DNA of 64,000 nucleotides from Mangifera indica (GCF_011075055.1 NC_058148.1:620001-684000); one strand, 5' to 3'. Numbered from the stretch's first letter, positions 34,210 through 47,400 are shown. Program-made: numbers and translations. The notes: generated from the sequence alone by a model not told the origin.

Positions 34210-35334
34210 TTACGCCATTAGAAGGACATTAGAACTTGTATCTCTTAGAATGAGATGAGTATCCAACAAAGTAACACTTGATGGAGCAAGGATCAAACTT
34301 TTTCTTAGTAGGATTATAAATCCTAACCTCAGCAGGGCAACCCTAAACTTGAAAATGGTTAAAGCTGGGCTTTCTACCAACCCATAACTCAAAAGGTGTT
34401 TTAGAAACTGATTTACTAGGAACTCTATTCAAAATGTATAAGGCTGATTTGATTGGCTCTCCCCAAAGATATTCAAACAAGTTAGTCCTACTCATCATGT
34501 TCCTTACCATATCCATAAGTGTCTGTTTATGCCTTTCAACCATACCATTTTGATTAGGACTCCCAGACATGGTGTATTAAGTAACTTTACCATATTCTTG
34601 TAAGTACTTGGCAAATGGACCCATATGTTGACCTGAATCTCCATGTCTTCCATAGTACTCATCCATTCGGTCAGATCTTACTACCTTAATAACTTTTTCT
34701 AATTGTTTTTTCACTTCAATTTTGAAGACTTTAAATTTCTCTAAAGCATCAGATTTTTCTTTAATCAAATAGAAGAAACAATAATGAGAAAAATCATTAA
34801 TAAAAGTGATAAAATATTGATAACCACAAATTGTAGTAGAGGAGGGCCCATTGATATTAGTGTGAATCACTTCCAATAAATCTGAACTGTGAGTTGCCCT
34901 CTTCTTTTTAGTCTTGGTTAATTTTCTCCTAATGCAATCAACACAAACTTTTAGATTCTCAAAATTTAATGAAGGAAGAATATTATCTCTTATTAGTCTT
35001 TCAATCCACTTTTTAGACATATGCCCAAACCTTTTTATCCAAACCTTTTATGCCACAATAAAAAGGTTTTTTCATCAATCAATGATCTTTTCCCCATATT
35101 ATTTTCAACATTCATGGAAGTAGGAGTATTGGTTGGAGCTAGACACACAGAATATAATCCGTTGTCCATAACACATTTACCAATAACTTTAGAATTTAAA
35201 GATAATGCAACTAAAAAATTTTCAAACTTAAAATAAAATCCACACTTATCTAAAGTCGAAACTGAAATCAAATTCCTTTTAAATAAAGGTACACAAAATG
35301 TATTATTTAAAACTAGCTCAAAACCACTCTTCAA
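34210..35334 (-). pseudogene. copia pre-integrase and integrase remnant
   Basis: 35035-35334 holds the protease-to-integrase linker and the start of the zinc-binding motif (LLWHKRFG). 34577-35020 continues with CVDCIRRK and the core (DLLEVIHTNINGP, FITFINDFSHYCFFYLIKEK, VVRSDRMDEYYG). 34343-34570 carries the Glu region (GSPNQNGMVERHKQTLMDMV), and 34210-34392 the C-terminal part. A stop at about 34574-34576 and several frameshifts break it. Confidence 0.85.
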
Positions 35335-36400
35335 CCTAAGGCAAACAACTCATATATATTCAACTTCAACTTTTGCATGGTTTCCAACTCTAAGTGTCTT
35401 TTTAGCCTCACTTGGTATCTTTTTGCTTTTGAACCCTTGTAAAGTAAAGACAACATGCACGGTTGCTCCATTATCAAACCACTAAGAATTTGAGGATATA
35501 TCAACAAAATTAGATTCAAAACACACAAGACATAGTGGGTTACCTCCCTTTTTTAACCAAGACTTATATTTCATGCAATTCTTCTTCATATGGTCTTTCT
35601 TCTTGCAAAAGAAGCACTTACCAGGATCTTTCTCCTCTATTGCATTTAAATTTTTCTAACTTTGACCATGCCTTTTATTCCAATCATTTTTAAGAGTAGT
35701 AGGATTAAACTTGCCTTTCTTATATTTTTTCTTACCATGATCATCTTTAGAATGAGAGACAAAAAGAACCACATCACTTTTTCCCCCCTAGATCTTACAC
35801 TCCTTAGCAACACACTTAGTAATCAGATTATCCAAGCTCCAGATTCCTTCTGTGGTGTTATAAGCTGTCTTGAGTTGGGAAAAAGTTTGAGGCAGGGTAG
35901 CCAGAGCATGATAAATAATGAACTCATTAGGTAAGGAGATCTTATGATTCTTGAGTTTGCCTGGATGTGAACAAGCTTCAATATATAGTCCCTAACACCC
36001 TCAGATTCTGTGTATCTCATACTAATCAAGTCAGTAACAAGAGATGAAGCTTTAACATTATTGGAGATCTGAAATCGTTTCCTTACAGTAGTGAAGAATT
36101 CCTTGGCAGTCCTATCAATTGGCAGTCCACTAAGAAGATGTTCAGTCATAGTCTTTTACATAGCCATCATGCATAAATGATTTGACCTCTCCCACTTAGC
36201 AAACACATCTTTCTCTTCAATGGTACTCTTATTAGTAGCATTAGTTGGCTTATCTTGAACAAGTGCCAATCCTAATCATCCATAGCCATAGTAAACTCAA
36301 TATCTTGCTTCCATTGTTTATAATTGCTTCTAGTCAGGACCTCAACAATAACATTGTTATTGTTAATTAAAGTAGCTTTAAAATAAATAATGAAACTTGA
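35331..36400 (-). pseudogene. copia gag, zinc knuckle and protease remnant
   Basis: 35823-36149 is a UBN2-type gag part (MTEHLLSGLPIDRTAKEFFT; MRYTESEGVRDYILKLVHIQ). A CCHC knuckle (CFFCKKKDHMKKNC) reads at about 35570-35615. 35331-35528 covers the protease region, with the expected D-S/T-G motif not recognisable. The gag N-terminus can be traced to about 36320 (NYKQWKQDIEFTMAMDD) across stops. Confidence 0.75.
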
Positions 36401-37781
36401 TAAGCTACACCTTATAGGGATTCCTCGAGCATCATTATCAACTCACCTTTGAGTAGAGAAAATGACATGTAAGAAGGGTTGCAAACACAAGGTTATATAT
36501 AAACTTTATGAGGATCTTTAGAACATAAAATGTTCAAAAATAATATCACCTTTGGGCAGATATATTTTCTAGATCATAGTTTATCCTCTTCTTGATAAGG
36601 TAACAACTTTATAAGGACCTTTAGAACATATGATGTTCAAAAATAATATCACCTTTAGACAGATATATTTTCTAGATCATAGTTCACCATCCAATTTATG
36701 AGATTGGTTGATTTTTTTAATTAGTTGTATGTTTCTTTTATATTTACCACACACAATAACCATCTTTGGGCAGGAAATTATATATATTAAAATTACTGAA
36801 TGTATCATTCCGAAAGGGAATATTTTGTAAGCCTCAAAATATGTCGCTTTGGCGATCCATATTTTGAGAACTCATAAATTATTCCCTGATAAAAAATCAT
36901 GTTGCTCTAATATAAGATTTCATAAGACCTAATCCTTATGATCTTTGACAATCTTTTCCTAAGTTTGTTGCATCTAATTTTGCAAACAATAATTAAAAAA
37001 TTTTACCCAGAATATTTGAGTTTTAACAATCAAATAATATTACACATGCCACCACAATCAAGGAAACATGTTTCACGTGCCTTCACTTGCTGCCAGAATG
37101 TTACATGCACTTCCATGTGCTGAGATGCATCATCATGCGCTCAAACGCATCGTCATGTGTTGAGACACATTGCCACATGCTTAGCACAACTTTATGGCAC
37201 ATGATTACATGTGCAAGATACCCGATTTGTTTTGGGATAGGTTGGCCCATATACAGGTCGGGTCAAATGACCTAATTTTGGTCAAACAGGTTATTTGACC
37301 CTGCGAGTTAGTTAATTGAGTTAGGAAAACCTAGATTCGACCTGTGATCTGTAAAAACCCTAATCTCTAAATTCTGCACTTTTGCTCCCTGATTCTACCA
37401 TGACCACCCACCAAACAGATTCCCAAAGATAACAGACCATTTTATCGTCACTTTTTTTACATCATAGAAGCCACCAACGATGCTATTTGGCCGTGATTTC
37501 ACGACAACACTCAAGATCAAAACTTGAAGATCTGACGTGGGGAATGGCCACCAACAGTGCTCCAATCATAGGGAAAGATTGTCGTGGTTGCCACGACTCA
37601 CATTGGTAGCAATTGCGATAGTGCCATCGCCAATGTGCACTATCATCGATTCTAGGGTTTGTTTATACATGCATATTTTAATCAAAATAATAATAACCAT
37701 AATAAACTCTAATTGAATTTGAAAAACTAGCCCTAATTTCAATTCTCCAAAAAATCCACATTCTATATCTATGTTGATTTT
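36401..37781. other. copia 5' leader with two small tandem repeats
   Basis: Non-coding. 36502-36585 and 36605-36688 are a two-copy direct repeat of period 103 bp (AACTTTATGAGGATCTTTAG). 37108-37185 is a 20/21-bp minisatellite of about four units (TCATGTGTTGAGACACATTG type). The rest shows no gene. Confidence 0.6.
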
Positions 37782-37794
37782 CTCTGATACCACA

Positions 37795-38277
37795 TGTTAA
37801 ACTTTAATTGAAAATATAATTAAATATAAACATACATAGAATATAGAATATTGAATTCCTATATATTGAATTGAACATAAAATTAATAATTAGAGATATA
37901 GAAAAACCTCTTTGAGCTATATCTCTGAAACCAAAGGTCTTTAGAAACCACTTGAAACTTAAAAATATGTTATGATAGGTCTTTCACTTCATAAAGCTCC
38001 CTATGATAGCTTTGAATGGGTAATCATATCAAAATTAAGTTTTGGAGTGAAGACCTAGCCTATTTATAAGAAATTATCTGGACCTTTCTATTAAAGGTCC
38101 AATAACTGAAGGTCTACACTAAACTGTCTACCTAGACCAATAACTTTTAAGTGTATTGGACATATCTTTATTAATAACTCAAACTTATTTGTAAACTGAC
38201 ATTGGACTATCTAATTACCCGATTTTATAAAACCAAAACTATAATTAATGTTAACCCACATCAGAAAATTTCTAACA
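37795..38277 (-). repeat. copia 5' LTR (483 bp)
   Basis: Same ends as the partner LTR, with many substitutions between them. The candidate primer-binding site TGGTATCAGAG lies at 37782-37792 on minus, just inside. Confidence 0.9.
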
Positions 38278-38282
38278 CTTTT

Positions 38283-39894
38283 GTCTTCTTTTAAGATGTT
38301 CTTAATTTTTATGTCCTCACTACAAATCATTTTTTTAAAGAAAACAAAAGAGAGAGAAGAAAAAGAAAAGAAAAAAAGAGAAAAAAAGGAAGAATAATTT
38401 AAAAAAGAAGAAAAAAAAGAGAGGGATAAAAATAAAAAATAGAAAAATAAATAAATAAAAAAGGAAGAAAGAGAAAAAAAAAAGAAAAAGAGGGAAACTA
38501 ATTAAAAAAAGGGAAGAATAATAAATTAAAAAAAAGGGAAAAAAAAAAAGAAAAACAAAAAAGAACATAAGCAGAGACTGATCATTTGAAGAATGTACAA
38601 TAACCACGGAAGAAATCTACAAAGAGGGTCAGTAACATTTGAAGGAATCTATTGAAGACAGAAGATACCTAGAAATCTACAGGAAAATTAGATCATTAAG
38701 GATGAATTCAAAGCCGCAAAATCATTGAAGAAGTTTACAAGAGAGTTAGAGCGTCCAAAAAAAGTAACACCTTTTGAAGACATAATATAACTATTGGAGA
38801 AATTTACAGGGGAATCAGATCATCAAGGATGAACTCAAAGAAGCAAAATTAGAGGAGGGTTAGCTTAAAGGCCATGTTGATATGTACGGAAAACAAAGTC
38901 TAGGGCCGAACTAGATTGTTACAAAACTAGAAGGACAGCGCTGACTTTGTAAAAACTAGAGGGTCTACTAGGTAACTGTATCGGAGGAATGTAAAAATGC
39001 ACAAAATTTGTAACAGTTAGGTTGCTTTTTCTTTTTTAATAAAACAATTTACCATCGTTCCAGAAGTTTCATTTTTCGCTCTCTGTGCAATGCATCCCTC
39101 ATTTTAAAACATTAGAGTTTAATTTTCATGGTTCTTGATCTTTCCCACACCTTGACCTAATATTTATAACAGACACGAATCAAAGGTATAAAAACCTTGA
39201 TCTGATGGTTATAATTGACACGAATCAACGGTAAAAGAAAACTTTGATCTGATATTTATAATTGATATAAACCAAATGTATAAGTTGACGCTATATTCTA
39301 GATTAAATAAGAAATAGAGTAATAAGTCATATTTGAACACCAAAAGAAAATATTCTTAATAAGTTTATGAGTTCTCAAAAAAATCAAGAGAAAATGTTTG
39401 ATAATTTTATTATACCAATGTGAATCATCTGTCTTAGGACTTATATGTTTATTTATACCTTTGGTCTAAAGAAGATAATAACAAACCTAATATCTAGGGT
39501 AATAACAACCATAATTTTTAGGATAATGATAATCCCAATGTAAATAAGATAATAATAATCTTAAAGAAAAAAAGAACTGAGAGTTTTAGAGCAAATAAAA
39601 TTGCTAAATAACTAGAAAACTAGAAATACTAGGAAGCTGAACTTCAATTAAATTTTCTCGCTTTCTTTACTTGAATTTTTGTCAAATCAAACCTCCACTT
39701 CATATTTTGACATGTAAAAAACATCACCAAGCTTTTGCCATAGCATTTTCCATGTGTTTGATGGTCTCCAAGTCATATACCATGTCATCCTTGACTGTCA
39801 CATTATATTTCTTACCTTAAACTTATGTGTTCAACGTTTTTAGTGCTATCTGACCTATCACACTCTTGTCATAGTTCTTTATTATTGGATCATA
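38283..39894. other. non-coding region with purine tract and tandem repeats
   Basis: 38330-38570 is an A/G-rich tract. 38609-38870 is a two-copy direct repeat of period about 127 bp (GAAATCTACAGGAAAATTAG and GAAATTTACAGGGGAATCAG). 39150-39288 is three units of 45-47 bp (CCTTGATCTGATGGTTATAA type). 39300-39700 is AT-rich with nothing recognised. At about 39725-39840 the minus strand has a short coding-like string (KKYNVTVKDDMVYDLETIKH) that I cannot assign. Confidence 0.55.
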
Positions 39895-39911
39895 CATTCT
39901 TTGTCTTCTAT

Positions 39912-42900
39912 GGATTACATCAAACTTCTTCATGATCTCATTAATTCTGGTATATATGGTAAGTAGCTTTCAAAGCGACACATGCCCTTACTTTTATTAA
40001 GTTTTTGGGATAACAATTCTATTCAAAGTACCTAACTTTATTTTTTTATATTAAATAAAATGAATTATTATATGTTCCAATTGAAGGAACTAAATTTTCA
40101 AATGTTTTTGCAGAATGAACTAAACTTTTATTATGTTTTATTAAAGCTGTCAAACAAACTCATTTAAGATTCATTTGTTTTTATAAGCAAGATAATTAGT
40201 TTTTGAAAGTTCAACTTCTCTTATAGAAAAAAATAGAGTTATTTCCTTTCGATAAGAAAAAGTTATAGTCCTAATCCTTGGGCTCAAACTCAGCTAGTTC
40301 AATTCAATTTTGTTATCAAACCTGAGTAACTCACATCAAATTCAACACTTGCTTCATGGCAAAAATTCTAAATTTTCATTTTCCTAGTTCCAAAATGTTT
40401 TAATACCTTATCCTTGTTCTATTAATATAGATGTAACTTTGGATTTATTAAAGCATTTGAAAGCGGGAGTCACATGGGATATTGGAAATGCTTAATCTGT
40501 TAGTGTTAGTGTGGGCATTCTTCTTTTTCCTTTCGTCTTTCTACAATACTACTTGCATTAATTCACATTACACACTATTTTTCCTATTTTATTTAAGAGT
40601 AATTAAGCTAAACTTATAATGTATCCAGTTATAACAATGGAGTGTAAAGTCTAATCATTTTTAAAAGACATTTTTACAGGATTGATCAAGGATCATTGGA
40701 GCGTGGAGTCTTATTTCGTGGGAATGGTCATGATTTTAATGTCGAATTTCTTTTCTACTCCTCTCATTTCATAATAATCACTTTGATTGTGTAATGATTC
40801 CTGTACAAGGTGAACATATTCCACTCCCCGAAAAGTGTGGATGGAGACATGGAGGACCCCTCCCATCGAAGACCATATCACATCTGGAATTTCTTCGGCG
40901 AATCTCTGTTGTCTTTTGTTAGTGAACCTTATAGTCCTTTAAACTACCTTTTGGGGTGGAAGAGACGCATTAGACTTTTGCAGGCCTAACAGGTGGAATC
41001 AATTCTCCAATTGTTCTGGTTTAGGAGCCTAGATGAAAGCTTTCTTACTCCTTGGTTGGCCTGTCTGGTTCAACCCAAGGTGTCTGTAACAATTCTCCCG
41101 TAGGCCTGGTTTAGGAGGCTAAGATGAAATAGAGGACTGTCTGCTTGGTTGATAAACCAATGTGTGATCGGAAAGAATTGTTGAGTATCTCTTATTGTTT
41201 GAGAAACAAATTAGATATGGGTAATAGCACTTTTGCATGCCCTAACACGTCGTAATAATCAAAATCGTTGTATAATTGTAGTCTTAAGGTACACCTCAAG
41301 ATAATAAACTAAATGACAAAATTTTAATAGTTTTAGATGTAAAAAATTCTAATTAAGTTTATGATTTTGACTTGTTCTAACATTTTGCTTGTATGACAAG
41401 TGCTTGTGCCAAAAGTTACCTGTTATTCTTTGGGATGCACTTATGCAGCTAGGTAAGGATTTAACCATATATTTTTCAAAAAAACAGATAATAACACTTG
41501 GCATCGAGCTATCATCTTTAAAGTAATCAAACTTTCTGATTTTCTTATGAAATGATGAAATTTCATTATTTCTTATATAAATTTAATCGCTAAATTTTAT
41601 AGAATTGTAGAATAATATCCAAAATAATTGTGGAAGCATAACATTGGGAATACCTCACATCTAGTGCTCCAAGAATTGAGGAAGTGTCTCACAATAACTT
41701 TTTTGAAAACTCTGATAATCTCGTGGTAAAAATTTAGTACGCAATAAACCGGATTTTACATTATTCCTAACACAAAGACTTCTTTCAATCTCCATATGAA
41801 CAGTTTAATAATTCATCATCATCATCTCTCTCACCGAGTGGAGAATTTTTTGTCCGGGTGGGAAATCAACAGCTGGAGAACCTTCATATTTATTTAGTAA
41901 TTGCATGTGCAGTTACCAAGTAACTGCCACCCACCGAGTGTGTGCACCCATGGGTGTCTGACAACCCATAAGGAAAATCGAAAAGTTTGATCCCTTTGTT
42001 AGAAAAAAATAATAGTTGGATACCCGGGAAATCCTTCGAATGTTTTGAGTTAAATTGAATGCATGCAACACCCAGTATGAAGTCCATATGCGATGCGAAG
42101 CTAATGCATGCACAAACACTTGAAATAGTTGCAGTAATGTTCCATGAAGATGTCATTTGGAGTGACTCATCGTAAACCATTTCTTACAGTTGCAAGATTG
42201 GGGATTCAAGAGCCCGTCCAAAAAATTTGGAAGGCCTACTTTTATTCATATTTGAATGCTGACAAAAACGATAATGGCATATTCGAATTTGCAGTTCTGA
42301 ATCGCCGAGACAAACTTTTTGTATTCTTGAAGAAAATGAATTGCCATATATGGCAATGGAGAGCGGTCAATACAGATACCAGAAAACCTAACTTTCTGCA
42401 TTTAGCTGCCAAATATGTACCTTCAACCGAAATCTCGGGTGCAGCACTGCACATGCAAGGAGAGTCTGCAATGGTTTATGGTGGTACAACTTATTTTTAT
42501 CTTATAAACAAGTTAGTAAATTAATACCACATTCTCTAAGTCACCGTTTACTAGATTTATATTATATGCACTATACAAAGATAAAAAGTATTATAATCGA
42601 CTTAAACCAGCTTGATTCAGTATTTGGGTTGATTTGACCCAAATTCAAGCTAGAATTTTAGCTCGAATGCCCTTAAGTGATACTTTATTAATCTTACAAT
42701 TATGTCAATGTTTGTTTATGTGTTTATTTTATTGTTAGTGTATGGAAAATAACCTTGGTTTGAGATCTGAATCAAGATGGATTGCAGTTAAACTGACCCA
42801 AACCCACTATTCAACCAACAATTTAACCCTGTCAAACCCCTATACTGCAAAATAAAAACAAGATTTTTGTTTTTTAAATAATCATCCTATTATTTGCAGC

Positions 42901-43189
42901 CCTTGTATATTGTCTAATTTAAAAATTAAATTTACTAGTGTTGATGCCTTAACTCTAATTACTTTGCAGTTAAGGCTGTGGAAAGATACGTCCATCCATC
43001 TCTCTTCCAGAACAACTAGATGAGGAAAACAGAACTCCAAGGCAAGTGTTCACAGAAGAGCATGCAAAAATTGCTATAAAAAGGAAAAAAAATGGATAAG
43101 GAAACAACTTCATCATGCACGCTCGTAGATGCTCTCATGACCACAGCGGTGTTTGCAACAACCTTCACTGTTCCAGGTAGGCATACCGT
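39912..43189 (+). pseudogene. broken paralog of the ankyrin-PGG gene (copy B)
   Basis: Pieces match the minus-strand ankyrin gene exon by exon. End of the ankyrin exon 39912-39958 (LINSGIYG, donor GTAAGT). Exon 40431-40504, with 73 bp deleted. 54-bp exon 41400-41452, whose acceptor is AA instead of AG, with a 1-bp deletion and a TAG. Exon 42069-42480 (MHAQTLEIV; NDNGIFEFAVLNRRDKLFVF), also with acceptor AA and a frame-breaking deletion. Exon 42975-43189, frameshifted and ending at FTVPG, where a copia LTR begins. Intron sequences match too (e.g. 40790-40870 against 24548-24630). The 5' ankyrin part and most PGG helices are missing. Not functional. Confidence 0.88.
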
Positions 43190-43586
43190 TGTTCTTGTAA
43201 CGTCCATATTTGAAAGTCTACTTCCAGAATCAAAAAAATATAAACAAAATACAACAGAAAGACTGAAATTCCTCAAAGATTCTTATTAACTCAACTGATT
43301 TCAACAAATACACTGTGTTTATACAACAAGCGGCCAGATTGCAAAATAACTGTCAAACTAATCACAGCTCTTAATCCATAGGACGATCAAGAACTAGTTG
43401 ATTTCTTCAATGTCAACGGATATGAGAAGTAGAGAGAAAGAGGCGGCAGTAACCCTAATCTCTTTTGGATGACTCTCGAAGACTAGACAGTGAAAGGCTT
43501 TTCCCTCTTCTATTGTTTAAATGAAACGGTGCATTTTGCAAACAACTAAAACGCACCATTTTCTTTTTAGACTTTAATGCTCAACA
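43190..43586 (-). repeat. copia 3' LTR (397 bp)
   Basis: TG...CA ends and an adjacent polypurine tract define it. The partner LTR is missing. It lies within the FTVPG-to-GMPM part of the PGG exon of copy B, after a small deletion (GGTA-GGCATACC against GGTGGCAACAACCCAGAAGG). Confidence 0.8.
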
Positions 43587-44454
43587 TCCTCCCTCAAGCC
43601 AAACATAGCAACATATTATGGCAGACATGCTACAACCTTCGTGCAGATAGATAGATGTGCAACCTTCAATAACTATGACTGCAGCAGACAATATTATCCT
43701 CCCTCAATGTGAACTCTTCAGAATTTTGCTAATAAGAAAAAAAAAAAAAAAACCACCAAGTTTAGCTAGCTGTACCACAATACCATCCTCCCTCAATAGG
43801 AACTCCTCAACGTTTCACTGATACACAATACAACACCAATTTTATATCCACAATCTTCCCTCAACACTTGCTTTTCTTCAGTGCTTCACTACTGAAAGAG
43901 AGAAAAAGAACTGATACTGTTCACTGAGAGTGCGAAATTTCAAGATCAGGAGACACTAGAGCACCACCAAAACAAAAATAAAAGAGAGAAGGTGTAGAAA
44001 AGAGAAAAATCCAGCTTTCATCATCACCCAAGAAGCACACAACTCGAAAGCCAAACACGATATACAACCAAATCCCAGTTACTTACTACTCAAAATAGTG
44101 CAGAATAGAGTTTAAGGCCTTGACTCTGTGCCTTTAATACTACAGCAACTCACCTTGGTCATCACATTGAACTTTTTTCTCAACTCTTCAAACCTGGAAA
44201 CAGACAATGATTTTGTGAATATATCAGCAGTCTAATGTTGAGTAGGCACTTATTGTACTTTTAACTTCTTTGCTGTAACTTGCTCCTTCACAAAGTGAAT
44301 GCCTATCTAAATGTGTTTAGTCTTGCTACGCGAAAAGACATTTGAGCCTAAGGATCTATGACTAAGGTTATTACACTAAACTATTGGCACTGAGAAGGAA
44401 GGAACTTTTATCTCACTTAATAGGCTCTGTAGCCAAGTTATTTCAGTGGAGGGT
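43190..44454 (-). mobile_element. copia fragment: 3' LTR and RNase H end, inserted in ankyrin copy B
   Basis: A 397-bp LTR (43190-43586, TGTTCTTGTAACG... to ...TTAATGCTCAACA) interrupts the PGG exon of copy B. The next bases give a polypurine tract on minus (GGCTTGAGGGAGGA). 44140-44454 encodes, on minus, the RNase H C-terminus (EITWLQSLLSEIKVPSFSVP; TADIFTKSLSVSRFEELRKK) with a few stops. The upstream part is replaced by the second copia element starting at 44455. The rest of this element is not found to the right. Confidence 0.85.
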
Positions 44455-44891
44455 TGACTAATAGTAACAAGAAAACAGAGAGAGAAGAGATAAGCTGAAA
44501 ACTGAAGCTTGTATTTTAGTAAAGAGCTGTTGTTCCAGTTATATACGGAGCTAATGCTGATGTGGCAAAACTAATTAACTAGCTAATAACAGAAAACATG
44601 CTTAATTACTGCTTAACTAACACAACAAAATACAAAACTAAAAATAAATTATGATTGCAAATGTTATTTGCTTGATCCCCCCACAAGCTGGAGTGTACAA
44701 ATTTTGGATACCTAGCTTGGACAGAAAACGAGAGAAGACAGGGAAGTGTTGAGACTTGGTAAAAATGTCAGCCAACTGGTTTTAGGAGGAAACTGGAAGA
44801 AGATGCACAATACCAACTTGAAGCTTCTCACGAATAAGATGGCAATCAAGCTTTATATGCTTAGTACGTTTATGAAAAACAGGATTAGTAG

Positions 44892-46344
44892 CTATCTGAA
44901 TAGTAGATTAGTTATCACAAAATAAGAGAGCAGGTTGGGGTGATCAATGCACAAATCTTGCAGCAAATACTTGAGCCATTGAAGCTCACAGGTAGCTGAT
45001 GCCATTGATCTATATTCAGCTTCTAAGGATGATCTGGGGACAATAGACTGCGTTTTATATTTTTGGGAGGTTAAATAATGACCTAGAAACATACAGAAAC
45101 CAGAGATGGACTTCTTGGTTCGAGGACAAGAAGCCCAGTTGGCATTGCAAAATCCTTGCAATTGTAATTTGGAATCTATAGGAAAGACAATCCCTTGACC
45201 TCCTTTGAGATAATGTAGCACTTTGTAAGGTGCAATTAAGTGGCCCTCAGTTGGATAATCTAAGCATTGAGAGGGTTGTTGGACAACAAAGGTGATATCT
45301 GGCCTAATATGAGTTAAATAGAGTAGTCTACCAATTAACCTTCTATGTGTAGACACATCATCAAGAGGGACTGAGGAACCAGCAAATTTTTCAAATGGCA
45401 ACATAGGAAGTTTAGAAGGTTTAGAGGTAAGAAAACCTATATCACTTAATAACTTCAAGGTGTATTTTCATTGGCACATGTTTATACAATGAGAAGACCT
45501 GACAATTTTGAAGCTAAGAAAATACTTAAGGCAACCAAGACCCTTGATTTTAAGGGCATCATGTAGATATGATTTGATATCAACAACTGAAGTAGAATCA
45601 TCACTGGCAATGATTACATCATCAACATAAACCAATAAAGCAGTAAAAGAAGCACCAACTTTCTTAATTGAGAGAGAAGGATCAGATTGTGCAGCAATAA
45701 AACCTTTATCCAAAAGAGCTGTAGAAAGTTTAGAAAACCATTGTCTACTTGCTTGCTTTAACCCATATAGAGATAGTGAGTTTGCAAACCAAATTTGGTG
45801 AAGAAACGGGAAAGCCAGGTGGTAATTCCATGTAGACCTCTTCATCTAAATCACCATGTAAAAATGCATTGTTGATATCTAATTGCTCAAGATGCCAACC
45901 GTTGATAGTAGAAATGGCCAACAATGTTCTAATAGTGATCATTTTTGCAACAGGTGAAAAAGTATCAAGGTAATCCAGTCGAGCTTGCTGAGTATACCTT
46001 TTGGCCACTAATTTGGCCTTATACCTCTCAATGGTCTCATATGATTTGTATTTGATGCAATAAACCCACTTGCACCCAATTGTCTGTTTGTTTGGAGGCA
46101 ACATAGTAAGAGTCTAGGTATTGTTCTCTTCAAGTGCTTTAGTTTTTGCTACCATGGCTTGTCTCCAGTTCTCATCTTTGACTGCTGGGTTATAGGTTTT
46201 AAGTTCTGTAGTTGTGGTGAAAGAGACAGAAAATAGTTTGTGTGGTGGTGTGAAATTGTCATAAGAAAGAACTTTGTCAAGAGAATGGGGAGATGTACCT
46301 GATAAAGGATCATGAGGATTGGAGGTAGAAGATAATGAAGGCAA
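44892..46344 (-). pseudogene. copia reverse transcriptase and RNase H
   Basis: 46114-46344 is the linker (NPAVKDENWRQAMVAKTKAL). 45745-46104 has RT motifs [36 protein letters not shown] and [20 protein letters not shown]. 45468-45845 has [19 protein letters not shown] and an intact LLVYVDDVIIASDD box. 44892-45458 is RNase H (GFCNANWASCPRTKKSISGF; SSLEAEYRSMASATCELQWL). Only a few frame breaks separate these, so it is the best preserved copia pol in the window. Confidence 0.88.
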
Positions 46345-46347
46345 AGC

Positions 46348-47400
46348 TTAAAGAAGGTTATAGTGGTATGCTTGCAAGTAAGAAGGTGGATGATGAGGTC
46401 TGGTGGATTGTCTTAGTGGAGAAGGAGTAGATGGCATAGAAAAAGATGGTTCAGTGTTAGGTGTAGCAGAATGAGGACCAGTAATGTCAACAAGAGAAAT
46501 AACAGGAGATAATAATTCATGATCATCATATGGTACAGGAAAGACAAAAGAATTATTAGAATCAATTGCAGAAAATGGAAAAACATTTTCATGAAAAATT
46601 ACATTTCTAGAAAGAAAAATTTTGTGAGAATCTAAATTGAAAATTTTAAAACCTTTGACACCTGCAAAGCAACCCAGAAAAATGCATTTGGATGCTCTTT
46701 TATCAAATTTAGTTCTGTTATGCTTAAGAGTAGAAACATAACATAGACATCCAAAAACCTTGAGATTGGACAAGTCTGGAGGATGGTTATAAAGTTTTTG
46801 AAAAGAAGTCTTATTTTGCTTTAAAGGAGCAGGAGTTCTATTGATTAAGTATATAGAATGAGCAACATAGTAATTCCAGAAAGCCAAAGGTAAACGACTT
46901 TGGAATTTTAATGCCCAAGCAACATTTAAAATGTGTTGGTGCTTACGTTCAACTATGGTGTTCTGTTAAGAAGAAGCAACATAAAATTTTGATGTAAAAT
47001 ACCTTTTTCATTATAAAATGAAGGCATATGAAACTCTTGGCCATTATCACTTCTTATGCATTTAATTTTGAAATTGAATTAGGTGAGAACAAATGAGTAA
47101 AAATTTTGGAAATGTGATCTAACTTCAGATTTATTTTTCATAAAACATAACCATGTGTACCTACTATGACCATCAACAATGCTGAGAAAATATCTATAGC
47201 CATCCATTGAAGAACAAATTGGCCCCCATATATCTACATGAATCATGTCAAAACAAGAAGAGGTAGAAGAGGTACCAACAGGAAATGGAAGTTTCTTTTC
47301 TTTAGCAAAGTAACAGATATCACAAACATGTGTATCAGAAATAGAAATGGTTAAATCTAGTTCTCAAAAGAAATTTATTCTAGATGTAGGGACATGTCGT
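46348..47400 (-). pseudogene. copia integrase
   Basis: 46348-46887 is the integrase C-terminal part ([40 protein letters not shown]). 46900-47400 covers the zinc-finger end (CDICYFAKEKKLPF) and core (DMIHVDIWGPICSSMDGYRY; IRSDNGQEF). Stops near 46965 and 47080 interrupt it. Confidence 0.8.

Larger units (their letters stand above)
31166..38277 (-). mobile_element. full-length decayed Ty1/copia element, 7112 bp, TSD CTTTT
   Basis: LTRs at 31166-31647 and 37795-38277 with TG...CA ends, a primer-binding site next to the right LTR, and perfect 5-bp TSDs CTTTT (31161-31165, 38278-38282). Domain order on minus: gag, CCHC knuckle, protease region, pre-integrase, integrase, RT, RNase H. Frames are broken many times and the LTRs differ at dozens of sites, so it is much older than the gypsy element. 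Tnt1-like by sequence. Confidence 0.93.

Noticed and set aside
38335..38607. Phe/Leu-rich 90-codon open frame that looks like a membrane protein
   Set aside because: It is the antisense of a purine-rich low-complexity tract. The same applies to 30689-30976.
41890..42180. 96-codon minus-strand open frame
   Set aside because: It overlaps the start of a pseudogene exon on plus and has no recognisable motif.
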